Below, in pieces: positions 7,784 through 16,497 of a stretch of 64,000 bases of DNA. Source of the DNA: Roseateles depolymerans (GTDB taxonomy: Bacteria > Pseudomonadota > Gammaproteobacteria > Burkholderiales > Burkholderiaceae_C); the NCBI RefSeq assembly GCF_003387155.1, contig NZ_QUMT01000001.1, positions 1,243,858 through 1,307,857 of the forward strand, given 5' to 3'. Position 1 is the stretch's first letter. Each line of letters opens with the position of its first letter. A program made the position numbers and the translations under genes. The notes under the pieces are model-generated. The model searched no databases. It was given only the letters and a program-made list of their open reading frames with translations, and was not told the origin of the DNA.

Positions 7784-8224
7784 ATGGCACTGACGAAGAA
7801 GGGTGAGTTCTGGTACGGGACCACCAGTGGGGACTGCCAGGCGGAACTGCGCAGCTACAGCGTGGACAATGGCCATGAGGCCGTGCGGTTTGCCGCGTCC
7901 AAATGCGACTGCGGGAACCGGACCTTTGCGCTGCAGACGGATGAAGACGCCGGGGTGGCCATTCGGACCTGCACCGAGTGCGGGCAAGATCACCTGATGG
8001 GCGACAGCGCGGACCACCTGGATGCCGCCGCCCCCGAGGCACACGAATGCGTGTGCGAAAACGAGGTGTTTGAACTGATGTCGGGCGTCGCCGTCCACGA
8101 AGGCACGCACAAGGTGCGCTGGTACTACATCGGCTGCCGCTGCGTGGAGTGCAATCTGGTTGGAGTCTTCGCAGATTGGCCCTGCGAAGCGGCCGACGCG
8201 GCGACCTTTCTTGCCAAGGTCTGA
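7784..8224 (+). CDS. Cysteine-rich hypothetical protein
   Basis: A 146-residue protein started at ATG 7784 (an in-frame upstream start at 7754 would add ten residues). It carries paired cysteine motifs: KCDCGN near residue 45, RTCTECG near 66, ECVCEN near 88, and GCRCVEC near 121. Such regular CxC/CxxC pairs suggest two structural zinc sites. No enzyme motif is seen. I recall similar orphan proteins in Burkholderiales and rhizobia, annotated only as hypothetical. It sits alone between the 484-residue gene (divergent) and mdcR. Confidence 0.65.
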   Translation: MALTKKGEFWYGTTSGDCQAELRSYSVDNGHEAVRFAASKCDCGNRTFALQTDEDAGVAIRTCTECGQDHLMGDSADHLDAAAPEAHECVCENEVFELMSGVAVHEGTHKVRWYYIGCRCVECNLVGVFADWPCEAADAATFLAKV

Positions 8225-8265
8225 GCCCCGCTGCGCGTCACCTTCACGCGCTAAGATCCGGCGCC

Positions 8266-9192
8266 ATGGCGGCCCGCATCGACGAAGAAATCACCTTTCG
8301 GAAACTGGAGATCCTGCTGGCATTTCTGGAGGCCGGCAGCCTCGCTCGCGCGGCTGACGCGCTGGGCGTCAGCGCGGTCAGCGTCCATCGTGCCCTTCAT
8401 TCGCTGGAGACCGGGACGCGCTGCAGTCTGTTCCGCCTGGAAGGCCGCAACCTTCAGCCCAACGATGCCGCCCACGCGCTGGCCGACGTGGCCCGCGAGG
8501 TTCTGCAGACCATGGCGCAGGGCATCCGATCCACCCGTGAGATTGCGGGCTATGCGGCGGACCGCATCCGTATTGGATCGCTCTATTCCCTGACCAGCGG
8601 CACTGTCCCGGCGCTCATCATGGCCCTTCGGCTGCGCAAGCCCGACATTCAAACCGAGCTGGTGCTGGGCTCCAACAGCGAGCTGCTGCGCAAGCTGCGC
8701 GACGGCGAACTGGACGCCACGATCATGGGGCAGCCCGAGGGCACCCCGGACATTGAGTCGCAATTGTTGTTCGAAGACGAGATCTTCTTTGCTGCACCGG
8801 CGGGGTCCCCCTACGCGGCGCAGTCCGCCATCGATTTGGCGCAATGCAGCGACGAGCGATTCGTCTCGCTCAACGAGGGCTACGTCACCCATGACCGATT
8901 CCGGGACGCCTTCCGCGTCGCCGGCTTCGAGCCTAACGTCGTGATGACGACCAATGACATCTTTTCGCTGATGAACCTGGTCGGCGGCAGCATCGGCTGT
9001 ACGCTCTTGCCGGGCCGTATCCGCAGCGTGCTGCCGCGCAGCGTATGCCTGGTGCCGCTCCTGCCCGCATTCCAGATGCGGCAGAAGATCAGCGTCAGCT
9101 TTCTGCGCACGCGAGAGCGCGATCCCAACCTGCTGTCGCTGCTTGCCGCATGCCGAAGTCATGCCGCAGAGCGCCCACTGGCTTCGGGTTAA
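8266..9192 (+). CDS. mdcR: LysR-family regulator of malonate use
   Basis: A 308-residue LysR regulator. The helix-turn-helix lies at about residues 10-65 (FLEAGSLARAADALGVSAVS, then HRALHSLE), followed by the substrate-binding-like effector domain (RIRIGSLYSLTSGTVPALIM near 105). ATG 8266 gives the standard LysR N-terminus; the frame is open further upstream but that part has no family similarity. It lies directly before the transporter and mdc genes and points the same way, the arrangement expected for MdcR, which activates malonate decarboxylase genes in response to malonate. The assignment to malonate rests on this context. Confidence 0.85.
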   Translation: MAARIDEEITFRKLEILLAFLEAGSLARAADALGVSAVSVHRALHSLETGTRCSLFRLEGRNLQPNDAAHALADVAREVLQTMAQGIRSTREIAGYAADRIRIGSLYSLTSGTVPALIMALRLRKPDIQTELVLGSNSELLRKLRDGELDATIMGQPEGTPDIESQLLFEDEIFFAAPAGSPYAAQSAIDLAQCSDERFVSLNEGYVTHDRFRDAFRVAGFEPNVVMTTNDIFSLMNLVGGSIGCTLLPGRIRSVLPRSVCLVPLLPAFQMRQKISVSFLRTRERDPNLLSLLAACRSHAAERPLASG

Positions 9193-9307
9193 CCCACGAT
9201 CGTTGCAGTCCGCGTAATGGTCGTGAATCGAGGTTGATTGATCGTCTCCGGCGGCGATTTGACACTGCGCCGCATACCGCCACCAAAGGCGGGCCCCGGA
9301 GACACGC

Positions 9308-10324
9308 ATGAACTTCACCCGTCGCCAGTGGCTGGCCGCCACGGCCGCCGCCAGTTGCCTGCCCGCCACCCTGGCCCAGGCCCAGACCGGCACGCTCAAG
9401 ATCTCTCACCAATTCCCGAGCGGCACGCTCAACGAGGGCGACTTCCGCGACCGGCTCTGCCGTCGTTTCGCCGCCGAGGTGGAAAGGCGCAGCAGTGGGG
9501 CATTGAAGGCGTCGGTCTACCCGGGCTCTTCGCTGATGAAGACCAACGCCCAGTTCTCGGCCATGCGCAAAGGCGCACTGGACATGAGCCTCGTGCCGCT
9601 GTCGTACGCCGGCGGCGAAGTCGCCGAGACGAATGCCGGCCTGATGCCCGCCCTGGTGCCCAGCTATGAGCAGGGCGCTGCCTGGAAAACCGCTGAAGTG
9701 GGCAAGCTGCTGTCCAAGGTCCTGGACGACAAGGGCATCATCATCGTCAGCTGGGTCTGGCAGGCCGGCGGTGTCGCGAGTCGCACCCGGCCGCTCGTCA
9801 CGCCCGACGACGCCAAGGGCCTGAAGGTCCGCGGCGGCAGCCGTGAGATGGACATGATGCTCAAGGCGGCCGGCGCCTCGGTCATCACGCTGCCGTCCAA
9901 TGAAATCTATGCCGCCATGCAGACCGGCGCGATGGATGCCGCCATGACGTCCTCCACCAGCTTCATGTCCTTCAAGCTGGAAGAGATCGCCAAGCACCTC
10001 ACCTCCGGCCGCCAGCGCACCTATTGGTTCATGCTGGAGCCGCTGCTGATCTCCAAAGAGGTCTTCAGCAAGCTGCCCAAGGCGCAGCAGGACATCATCA
10101 TGGCCGTCGGCGCCGAGATGGAAGTCTTCGCGCGCGACGCCGCCAAGGCCGACGACCAGGCAGCCGCCACGATCTACGCCAAGGCAGGGGCCAAGGTCTA
10201 CGACATGGACGAGCCCACGCTCAAGAAGTGGCAGGCCATCGCCCGCGACACGGCGTGGAAGGATTTCGGCGAGAAAAACGAGTCCTGCGCCGCCATCCTC
10301 AAAGCCGCCCAGAAACTGCTCTGA
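9308..10324 (+). CDS. dctP: TRAP transporter substrate-binding protein
   Basis: A 338-residue periplasmic DctP-type binding protein. The N-terminus has a twin-arginine-like export signal (RRQWLAATAAASCLPATLAQ), then LKISHQFPSGTLNEGDF and the TRAP hallmark region GLKVRGGSREMDMMLKAAGA near 175-195, followed by VITLPSNEIYAAMQTGAMDA. TRAP systems use a sodium or proton gradient to take up carboxylates. Location inside the malonate operon makes malonate the likely ligand (inference). A TTGACA hexamer at 9259-9264 in the leader could be a -35 box, but no good -10 follows. Confidence 0.92.
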   Translation: MNFTRRQWLAATAAASCLPATLAQAQTGTLKISHQFPSGTLNEGDFRDRLCRRFAAEVERRSSGALKASVYPGSSLMKTNAQFSAMRKGALDMSLVPLSYAGGEVAETNAGLMPALVPSYEQGAAWKTAEVGKLLSKVLDDKGIIIVSWVWQAGGVASRTRPLVTPDDAKGLKVRGGSREMDMMLKAAGASVITLPSNEIYAAMQTGAMDAAMTSSTSFMSFKLEEIAKHLTSGRQRTYWFMLEPLLISKEVFSKLPKAQQDIIMAVGAEMEVFARDAAKADDQAAATIYAKAGAKVYDMDEPTLKKWQAIARDTAWKDFGEKNESCAAILKAAQKLL

Positions 10325-10331
10325 GGCTGCC

Positions 10332-10901
10332 ATGAGCCACGGTTTCGAACTCAAGCCGGCGGTGGCCGGCATTGACCCGCACACGCCCGCCTTGCTGATG
10401 CCGCTGGCACGCCTGCTGCACTGGGTCAATCACGCGATGGTGGTGCTGGGCATGCTGGCCTTGCTGGTGGCCTCCTGCGTGCTGACCTACAGCGTGGTCT
10501 CGCGCTACGTCATGCAGGCGTCCACCGACTGGCAGGACGAAGCGGCGGTGTTCTGCCTCGTCGGCGCGACCTTCCTGTGCGGCGCCTTCGTGCAGCAGCT
10601 GCGCGGTCACGTGGGCATCGAGGCGGCGGCCAGCCTGCTGCCTCGCGCCGTGAACCAGCTGCGCCTGACGCTTGTCGACCTGCTGTGCACCGTCTTCTGC
10701 GCCTTCTTCGCATGGAAGTCCTGGGCGCTGTTCCATGAGGCCTGGGTGGAAGGGCAGACGACCTCGTCCTCCTGGGCGCCGCCGCTGTGGATCCCCTACG
10801 CCCTGATGGCCGCAGGCACGAGCCTGCTGGCGCTGCAGCTGCTGGTACAGCTGACCGCCCGTCTGAACAAGCTCTTCCATCCGCAACGGAGCGCCCCATG
10901 A
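10332..10901 (+). CDS. dctQ: TRAP transporter small permease
   Basis: A 189-residue DctQ-type subunit with four predicted membrane helices (about 30-55, 65-85, 105-130 and 150-175). SRYVMQASTDWQDEAAVFCL around 55-75 carries the family W-x-[DE]-E signature. It begins 7 bases after dctP, and its stop overlaps the start of the large permease (ATGA), showing translational coupling. Confidence 0.9.
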   Translation: MSHGFELKPAVAGIDPHTPALLMPLARLLHWVNHAMVVLGMLALLVASCVLTYSVVSRYVMQASTDWQDEAAVFCLVGATFLCGAFVQQLRGHVGIEAAASLLPRAVNQLRLTLVDLLCTVFCAFFAWKSWALFHEAWVEGQTTSSSWAPPLWIPYALMAAGTSLLALQLLVQLTARLNKLFHPQRSAP

Positions 10902-12259
10902 GCATGCTCGTCCTCGGATCGCTGTTCGGCATCGTCACCCTGCTGTTCATGTTCTCCGGCGCGCCGATCGCTTTTGCGCTCGGCAGCGTCGCCACGCTCT
11001 TCATGGCCCTGTTCATGCCGGCTTCCGCGCTCGACACGGTCACGCAGAACGTCTACGAGGAGATGGCCAGCATCACGCTGCTGTCGATTCCCCTCTTCAT
11101 CCTGAAGGGCGCCGCGATCGGCAAGTCCCGTGCGGGCCAGGACCTGTACGCCGCCATGCATGTGTGGATGGGTCGCATCCCCGGTGGCCTGGGCATTGCC
11201 AACGTCTTCGCCTGCGCGCTCTTTGCGGCCATGGCCGGCTCCAGCCCGGCAACCTGCTCGGCCATCGGCAGTGCCGGTATCCCGGAGATGCGCAAGCGCG
11301 GCTACTCGCCAGGCTTTGCGGCCGGCATCATCGCTGCGGGCGGCACCCTGGGCATCCTGCTGCCGCCGTCGGTCACGATGATTCTGTACGCCGTGGCGGC
11401 TGAGCAGTCGCTCGGGCGTCTGTTCCTCGCGGGCATCATGCCTGGCGTGCTGCTGGTGGCGCTGTTCGCGGTGTATGCGGCCCTGCGTTACCGCAAGGAG
11501 CATGCGCTGGCGGAAGCGGAATACCAGCGCACCGGCGCCGCCTCTGCGCTGCTGGCGAACGAGACCTTCACCCGCCGTCAGAAGTTTGAGATGCTGCCGC
11601 GCGTCGTGCCCTTCGTGCTGCTGCTGATCGGTGTGATGGTGGCGCTGTACGGCGGCTTTGCCACGCCTTCCGAGACGGCAGGCCTGGGCGCGCTGCTGGC
11701 GCTGCTGCTGATCGCCACTATCTATGGCGTCTGGCGGCCCCGCGACGTGGCGCCCATCCTCACGTCCACGCTGAAGGAGTCGACGATGCTGATGTTCATC
11801 ATCGGCATGTCGCTGCTGTTCTCCTACGTGATGAGCTATCTGCACATCAGCCAGGCGGCCGCAGAGTGGATCGTTGGCATGCAGCTGTCCAAGTGGGTGC
11901 TGCTGGCCGCCGTGTTGTTGATGGTCATCCTGCTCGGCTTCTTCCTGCCGCCGGTCAGCATCATCCTGATGACCGCCCCGATCATCCTGCCGCCGCTCAA
12001 GGCCGCGGGCTTCGACCTGATCTGGTTTGGCATCCTGATGACCATCGTGATGGAGACCGGCCTCATCCATCCGCCGGTCGGCCTGAATATCTTCGTCATC
12101 AAGAACATCGCTCCCGACATTGAGCTTCGCGACATCATCTGGGGCGTGCTACCGTTCGTGGTGTTGATGCTCCTGGCGGTGCTCCTGATCTGCATCTTCC
12201 CGGGCATCGCCACCGGCCTGCCGAACGCCGTCATGGGCACGCTGGCCACGGGTCATTGA
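10898..12259 (+). CDS. dctM: TRAP transporter large permease
   Basis: A 453-residue DctM-type membrane protein, near the family length, with about 12 hydrophobic segments. Typical family stretches are IPLFILKGAAIGKSRAGQDL, GIANVFACALFAAMAGSSPA (around 100-120), and GGTLGILLPPSVTMILYAVA. The start ATG 10898 overlaps the dctQ stop by four bases. It is the ion-coupled channel of the PQM importer. Many malonate operons instead carry MdcLM/MadLM or MdcF permeases; this TRAP system takes their place here. Confidence 0.92.
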   Translation: MSMLVLGSLFGIVTLLFMFSGAPIAFALGSVATLFMALFMPASALDTVTQNVYEEMASITLLSIPLFILKGAAIGKSRAGQDLYAAMHVWMGRIPGGLGIANVFACALFAAMAGSSPATCSAIGSAGIPEMRKRGYSPGFAAGIIAAGGTLGILLPPSVTMILYAVAAEQSLGRLFLAGIMPGVLLVALFAVYAALRYRKEHALAEAEYQRTGAASALLANETFTRRQKFEMLPRVVPFVLLLIGVMVALYGGFATPSETAGLGALLALLLIATIYGVWRPRDVAPILTSTLKESTMLMFIIGMSLLFSYVMSYLHISQAAAEWIVGMQLSKWVLLAAVLLMVILLGFFLPPVSIILMTAPIILPPLKAAGFDLIWFGILMTIVMETGLIHPPVGLNIFVIKNIAPDIELRDIIWGVLPFVVLMLLAVLLICIFPGIATGLPNAVMGTLATGH

Positions 12260-12269
12260 GGAGGCGCCG

Positions 12270-13940
12270 ATGAACGCTCCCGTCTGGAACCTGCGCGACC
12301 GCGAACGCCGCGAGCGACTGGCCCGTGCCGCCAGCGCGCTTGGCGACCGCCTGCGCGGCCGGCATGTGGCCGCCGAGGCCGCCGTCACGCTGCTCGAAGC
12401 GGTCCTGCAGCCCGGCGATCGGGTCTGCCTGGAGGGCAACAACCAGAAGCAGGCCGACTTCCTTGCCGAGACGCTGACGCAGGTCGATGTGCAGCGCGTG
12501 CACGACCTGCACATGGTGCAGTCGGTGCTGGCACTGCCGGCCCACCTGGACGTGTTTGAAAACGGCATCGCCCGCCGGCTGGACTTCTCCTTCTCCGGCC
12601 CGCAGGGTGCTCGCCTGGCTCGCCTGGTGAGCAGTGGGGGCATCGAGATCGGCGCCATCCACACCTACTTGGAACTATTCGCCCGCTACTTCGTCGACCT
12701 CACGCCCAAGGTCGCACTCGTGGCTGCCCAGGCGGCCGACCGCCACGGCAATCTCTACACCGGGCCCAATACCGAGGACACGCCGGCCATCGTCGAGGCC
12801 ACGGCCTTCTCCGGCGGCATCGTCATCGCACAGGTGAACGAGGTGCTCGACACCTTGCCCCGCGTCGACATCCCCGCAGACTGGGTGGACTTCGTCGTGC
12901 CGGCGCCGCGGCCCAATCTGATCGAGCCGCTCTTCACCCGCGACCCGGCGCAGATCAGCGAGATCCAGGTGCTGATGGCCATGATGGCCATCAAAGGCAT
13001 CTATGCCGAGTACGGCGTGCAGCGGCTGAACCACGGGATTGGGTTCGACACGGCCGCCATCGAGCTGCTGCTGCCCACCTATGGCGAGTCGCTGGGCCTG
13101 AAGGGCCGCATCTGCCAGCACTGGGCGCTCAATCCGCATCCGGCCCTCATCCCGGCCATCGAAGCGGGCTGGGTGCAGTCGGTGCATTCCTTCGGCTCGG
13201 AGCTCGGCATGGAGGACTACATCCGCGCCCGCTCCGACGTGTTCTTCACCGGCGCCGACGGCAGCCTGCGCAGCAACCGCGCCTTCTGCCAGGCCGCCGG
13301 CCACTATGCGTGCGACCTGTTCATCGGATCGACGCTGCAGATGGACCTGCAGGGCAACAGCTCCACCGCGACCCTGGGCCGCATCACCGGCTTCGGCGGC
13401 GCGCCCAACATGGGCGCCGATGCACGCGGCCGCCGTCATGCCAGCCCCGCCTGGCTCAAGGCAGGCGGCGAGGCGCGTGCAGGCCGGGGCGGCGCGGCCG
13501 GCACGCCGCGGGGCCAGAAGCTCGTGGTGCAGATGGTCGAGACCTTCCGTGAGCACATGCAGCCGGCCTTCGTCGAACGGCTGGATGCCTGGACGCTGCA
13601 GGAGCAGGCCGGCATGGCGCTGCCGCCGATCATGATCTACGGCGAGGACGTGAGCCACGTGCTCACCGAGGAAGGCATTGCCAATCTGCTGCTGTGCCGC
13701 ACCGACGAGGAGCGTGAGCAGGCCATCCGTGGTGTGTCCGGCTACACGGCGGTGGGCCTGGCGCGCGACGCCCGCATGGTGGAGAACCTGCGGGACCGCG
13801 GCGTCATCCGCCGGCCGGCCGACCTCGGCATCGACCCGCGCGAGGCGACTCGCAATCTGCTGGCCGCCCGCAGCATGCGCGACCTCGTGCGTGCCTCGGG
13901 TGGGCTGTACGCGCCCCCGAAGCGCTTTCGCAACTGGTGA
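12270..13940 (+). CDS. mdcA: Malonate decarboxylase alpha subunit (ACP transferase)
   Basis: A 556-residue protein matching MdcA in length. It exchanges acetate for malonate on the carrier protein (acetyl-S-ACP:malonate ACP transferase), so that decarboxylation can proceed. Recognisable segments are VCLEGNNQKQADFLAETLTQ near residue 52, NTEDTPAIVEATAFSGGIVI near 168, and TLGRITGFGGAPNMGADARG near 368. A ribosome binding site (GAGGAG) lies 7 bases before the ATG. It opens the catalytic gene set, 10 bases after the transporter genes. Confidence 0.97.
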   Translation: MNAPVWNLRDRERRERLARAASALGDRLRGRHVAAEAAVTLLEAVLQPGDRVCLEGNNQKQADFLAETLTQVDVQRVHDLHMVQSVLALPAHLDVFENGIARRLDFSFSGPQGARLARLVSSGGIEIGAIHTYLELFARYFVDLTPKVALVAAQAADRHGNLYTGPNTEDTPAIVEATAFSGGIVIAQVNEVLDTLPRVDIPADWVDFVVPAPRPNLIEPLFTRDPAQISEIQVLMAMMAIKGIYAEYGVQRLNHGIGFDTAAIELLLPTYGESLGLKGRICQHWALNPHPALIPAIEAGWVQSVHSFGSELGMEDYIRARSDVFFTGADGSLRSNRAFCQAAGHYACDLFIGSTLQMDLQGNSSTATLGRITGFGGAPNMGADARGRRHASPAWLKAGGEARAGRGGAAGTPRGQKLVVQMVETFREHMQPAFVERLDAWTLQEQAGMALPPIMIYGEDVSHVLTEEGIANLLLCRTDEEREQAIRGVSGYTAVGLARDARMVENLRDRGVIRRPADLGIDPREATRNLLAARSMRDLVRASGGLYAPPKRFRNW

Positions 13941-13951
13941 GGGACGGCCCC

Positions 13952-14266
13952 ATGCAACCCGGTCTCGAAACCCTGGACTACACCTTCCCCGGCACGCGCC
14001 CGGCCGGCAGCTTTGCGCCCGTGCTGGTGGGCGTGGTCGGCTCCGGCAATCTGGAGGTGCTGCTGGAGCCTGCGGCGGGCAACGATTGCCGCATTCACAT
14101 CGAGACGTCGGCGCGCGGCTTCGGTCCGATCTGGGCCGCGGTCGTGCGCGACTTCCATGCCCGCCATGCGCTGGCCGGCGTGCAGGTGTCCATCCACGAC
14201 ATGGGCGCCACGCCCGCGGTCGTCAGCCTGCGGCTCGATCAGGCCGCGCAGGAACTCCAGCCATGA
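13952..14266 (+). CDS. mdcC: Malonate decarboxylase acyl carrier protein (delta)
   Basis: A 104-residue carrier protein when started at ATG 13952 (a GTG overlapping the mdcA stop at 13937 is possible but less likely). The prosthetic group, 2'-(5''-phosphoribosyl)-3'-dephospho-CoA, attaches to the serine of GVVGSGNLEVLL (Ser31 here). The acetyl/malonyl thioester rides on this arm between MdcA and the decarboxylase. Its stop overlaps the mdcD start (ATGA). Confidence 0.95.
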   Translation: MQPGLETLDYTFPGTRPAGSFAPVLVGVVGSGNLEVLLEPAAGNDCRIHIETSARGFGPIWAAVVRDFHARHALAGVQVSIHDMGATPAVVSLRLDQAAQELQP

Positions 14267-15123
14267 TCTCATTTGCCGAATGCAGCGCGCGTGAGCGCCT
14301 GGCCCTGCTGCTGGATCCGCAGAGCTTCCACGAGTGGCTGCCGCCGGCGCTCAAGCTCACCAGCCCGCACCTGGCCCAGTTGGGCGTGCCGTCCTCGTTC
14401 GACGACGGGGTGGCCATCGGGCGCGCCACGCTGGCCGGTCGGCCGGTGTTCGTGGCTGCCCAGGAAGGGCAGTTCATGGGCGGCGGCGTCGGGGAGGTGC
14501 ACGGCGCCAAACTCGTCGGGCTGCTGCAGCGCGCGCTGCGCGACCGGCCCGATGCCGTGCTGCTGCTGGCCGAGTCCGGCGGCGTGCGGCTGCACGAAGC
14601 CAATGCCGGTTTGATCGCGGTGTCGGAGGTGATGCGCGCGCTGCTGGACGTACGCGCCGCAGGCATCCCGGTCATTGTGCTGATCGGCGGCACCGGCGGC
14701 TGCTTCGGTGGCATGGGCATCGTGGCCCGTTGCGCCGACCACATCGTCATGAGCGACATTGGCCGTCTGGCCATGTCGGGCCCCGAAGTCATCGAAGCGT
14801 CGCATGGCGTGGAGGAATTCGACAGCCGCGACCGGGCCCTGGTGTGGCGCACCACCGGGGGTAAGCACCGCTGGCTCACCGGCGATTGCGACGTGCTGGT
14901 GGAGGACGACGTGGCCGCCTTCCGCGAGGCCGCCATCGCGGCCCTCGACGCCCGTCGTCCCGTGACGCTCGAAGGGCTGGAGGCCGAGCACGCCCGCCTG
15001 GCCGCGCGGCTGGACTTTCCCGGGGCCGAGGCCCTGGACCTCTGGGCCGCTCTCGGCGTGCCCGACGCTGCGCGCATCCCCGACCTTGACGTGGCGGCGG
15101 TGACCGCCTTGGGAGCCCCCTGA
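14263..15123 (+). CDS. mdcD: Malonyl-S-ACP decarboxylase beta subunit
   Basis: A 286-residue carboxyltransferase-fold (crotonase superfamily) subunit that decarboxylates malonyl-S-ACP together with MdcE. Family features are VAAQEGQFMGGGVGEVHGAK (about 66-85), LLAESGGVRLHEANAGL near 101, and an oxyanion-hole glycine stretch IGGTGGCFGGMGIVA near 144-158. Start and stop each overlap the neighbouring genes by a few bases, as in a coupled operon. Confidence 0.96.
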   Translation: MISFAECSARERLALLLDPQSFHEWLPPALKLTSPHLAQLGVPSSFDDGVAIGRATLAGRPVFVAAQEGQFMGGGVGEVHGAKLVGLLQRALRDRPDAVLLLAESGGVRLHEANAGLIAVSEVMRALLDVRAAGIPVIVLIGGTGGCFGGMGIVARCADHIVMSDIGRLAMSGPEVIEASHGVEEFDSRDRALVWRTTGGKHRWLTGDCDVLVEDDVAAFREAAIAALDARRPVTLEGLEAEHARLAARLDFPGAEALDLWAALGVPDAARIPDLDVAAVTALGAP

Positions 15124-15824
15124 TGGACTGGCAGCACCTGGCCACTCAGCTCTTCGGCGCGGACCATGGCATCCGCCGCGACGGCTTTTTCCTGCATGGC
15201 GACGTGACCTTCGACGGCCAGCCGATCACCGTGCTCGGCACGACCGAGCACGCCCCGATCGGCGTGCAACTGGCGCTGGCCCAGGCGCGCGTGGTGCTGG
15301 ACACCCTGGCGCGCCATCCCGGCCGACCCATCCTGCTGTTGATCGACACCCAGGGCCAGCAACTGCGCCGCCGCGACGAGCTGCTGGGCATCAACCGCGC
15401 CATGGCGCATCTTGGCATGTGTCTGGACCTGGCGCGTCGTCGCGGACACCGCGTCCTCGGCCTTGTGTACGACCAGGCGCTGTCGGGCGGCTTCATCACC
15501 TCCGGCCTCATTGCCGATGCCTGCGACGCCTTGCCGGAAGCCGAGATCCGCGTCATGCGCCTGCCGGCGATGGCGCGTGTCACCAAGCTGCCCGAGGCCC
15601 TGCTGGCCGAGCTTTCCGAGGACAACCCGGTCTTCGCCCCCGGCGTGGGCAACTATGTCGCGATGGGCGGGGTGCGCCGCCTGTGGGAAGGCGACTTCCA
15701 GGCGGCCCTGCGCGAGGCGCTCGCCAACGCTCCAACCGTGGACCAGCGTGCTGCGGACGGTGCGGCGCGTGGCGGCCGACGGCTGGCGGCGGAGGTGATC
15801 CAGCGCGTCCTGCAGGCGGTCTGA
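15123..15824 (+). CDS. mdcE: Malonyl-S-ACP decarboxylase gamma subunit
   Basis: A 233-residue partner of MdcD with the same fold. LLIDTQGQQLRRRDELLGIN around 78-97 and LVYDQALSGGFITSGLIADA around 116-135 are typical of MdcE. Its ATG overlaps the last base of the mdcD stop. The two subunits form the decarboxylase that releases CO2 and leaves acetyl-S-ACP. Confidence 0.95.
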   Translation: MDWQHLATQLFGADHGIRRDGFFLHGDVTFDGQPITVLGTTEHAPIGVQLALAQARVVLDTLARHPGRPILLLIDTQGQQLRRRDELLGINRAMAHLGMCLDLARRRGHRVLGLVYDQALSGGFITSGLIADACDALPEAEIRVMRLPAMARVTKLPEALLAELSEDNPVFAPGVGNYVAMGGVRRLWEGDFQAALREALANAPTVDQRAADGAARGGRRLAAEVIQRVLQAV

Positions 15825-15828
15825 ACGC

Positions 15829-16497
15829 ATGGCTTCGCTGCATCGACACCAGCTCGTGCGGCTGTCTGAAGACGGCTGGCGACGCGTGCTGGCGGGGGCG
15901 TGGCAGGAGGATGCCCGCGAGTGTGTGCAGCACTGGGCCAGCCACCGGCTGCCCCTGGTCGTGACGCGGCAGCCCGACTGGCTGGCTGAGGGGCAGGTCG
16001 CCTTGGGACTGAGCGCCCCGGCGCGCTGGTCGCGGCTGCGACTGGTGCTGCAGGCCCCGAGCGGGGACGTCCTTGGCTTCGACGAATTCCCATTGCTTGG
16101 GCAGATCCTTGCGCAGCTCCCGCCGACCGTCGGTGCCAGCGCCATCGCCCTGGCCGAGTCCTTGGCGCTTGAAGGCCTCACCGCGCGCGCATACGGCAGC
16201 TTCGGCTGGCAGGCGATGACCGGGCTGGTCTACGCCAGGGACGCCTCGGATCTGGACCTTTGGATGAACGTGAGCGGTGCCGCCCAGGCCGACGCGGCCG
16301 TGACCTGTCTAGCGCAGTGGAGCGGCTCCCTACGGCTCGACGGCGAGCTGGTGTTTCCCGGCGACCGCGCCGTCGCCTGGCGTGAATGGCAGGCGTGGCG
16401 GGCAGGGCGCACGCGCAGCCTGCTCGTCAAGCGTCTGCATGCCGTCAGCACCGAGCAGTCTCTGACGGCACTGGACCGACAGGCGGAGGCCGCATGA
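15829..16497 (+). CDS. mdcG: Phosphoribosyl-dephospho-CoA transferase
   Basis: A 222-residue nucleotidyltransferase that loads the prosthetic group made by MdcB onto apo-MdcC. The nucleotidyltransferase signature appears as YGSFGWQAMTGLVY followed by DASDLDLWM (about 123-150), with two metal-binding aspartates in DLDL. Length fits the family. It starts 4 bases after mdcE and its stop overlaps mdcB. Confidence 0.93.
   Translation: MASLHRHQLVRLSEDGWRRVLAGAWQEDARECVQHWASHRLPLVVTRQPDWLAEGQVALGLSAPARWSRLRLVLQAPSGDVLGFDEFPLLGQILAQLPPTVGASAIALAESLALEGLTARAYGSFGWQAMTGLVYARDASDLDLWMNVSGAAQADAAVTCLAQWSGSLRLDGELVFPGDRAVAWREWQAWRAGRTRSLLVKRLHAVSTEQSLTALDRQAEAA

Noticed and set aside
10796-12070. A 424-codon minus-strand frame opposite the TRAP large permease
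   Set aside because: Gln/His/Arg-rich shadow of a membrane-protein gene, with no family pattern.
14223-16181. A 652-codon open frame on the minus strand across mdcD, mdcE and mdcG
   Set aside because: It mirrors strongly supported genes on the plus strand; high GC keeps the opposite strand open. The translation is Ala/Arg/Ser-rich with no domain.
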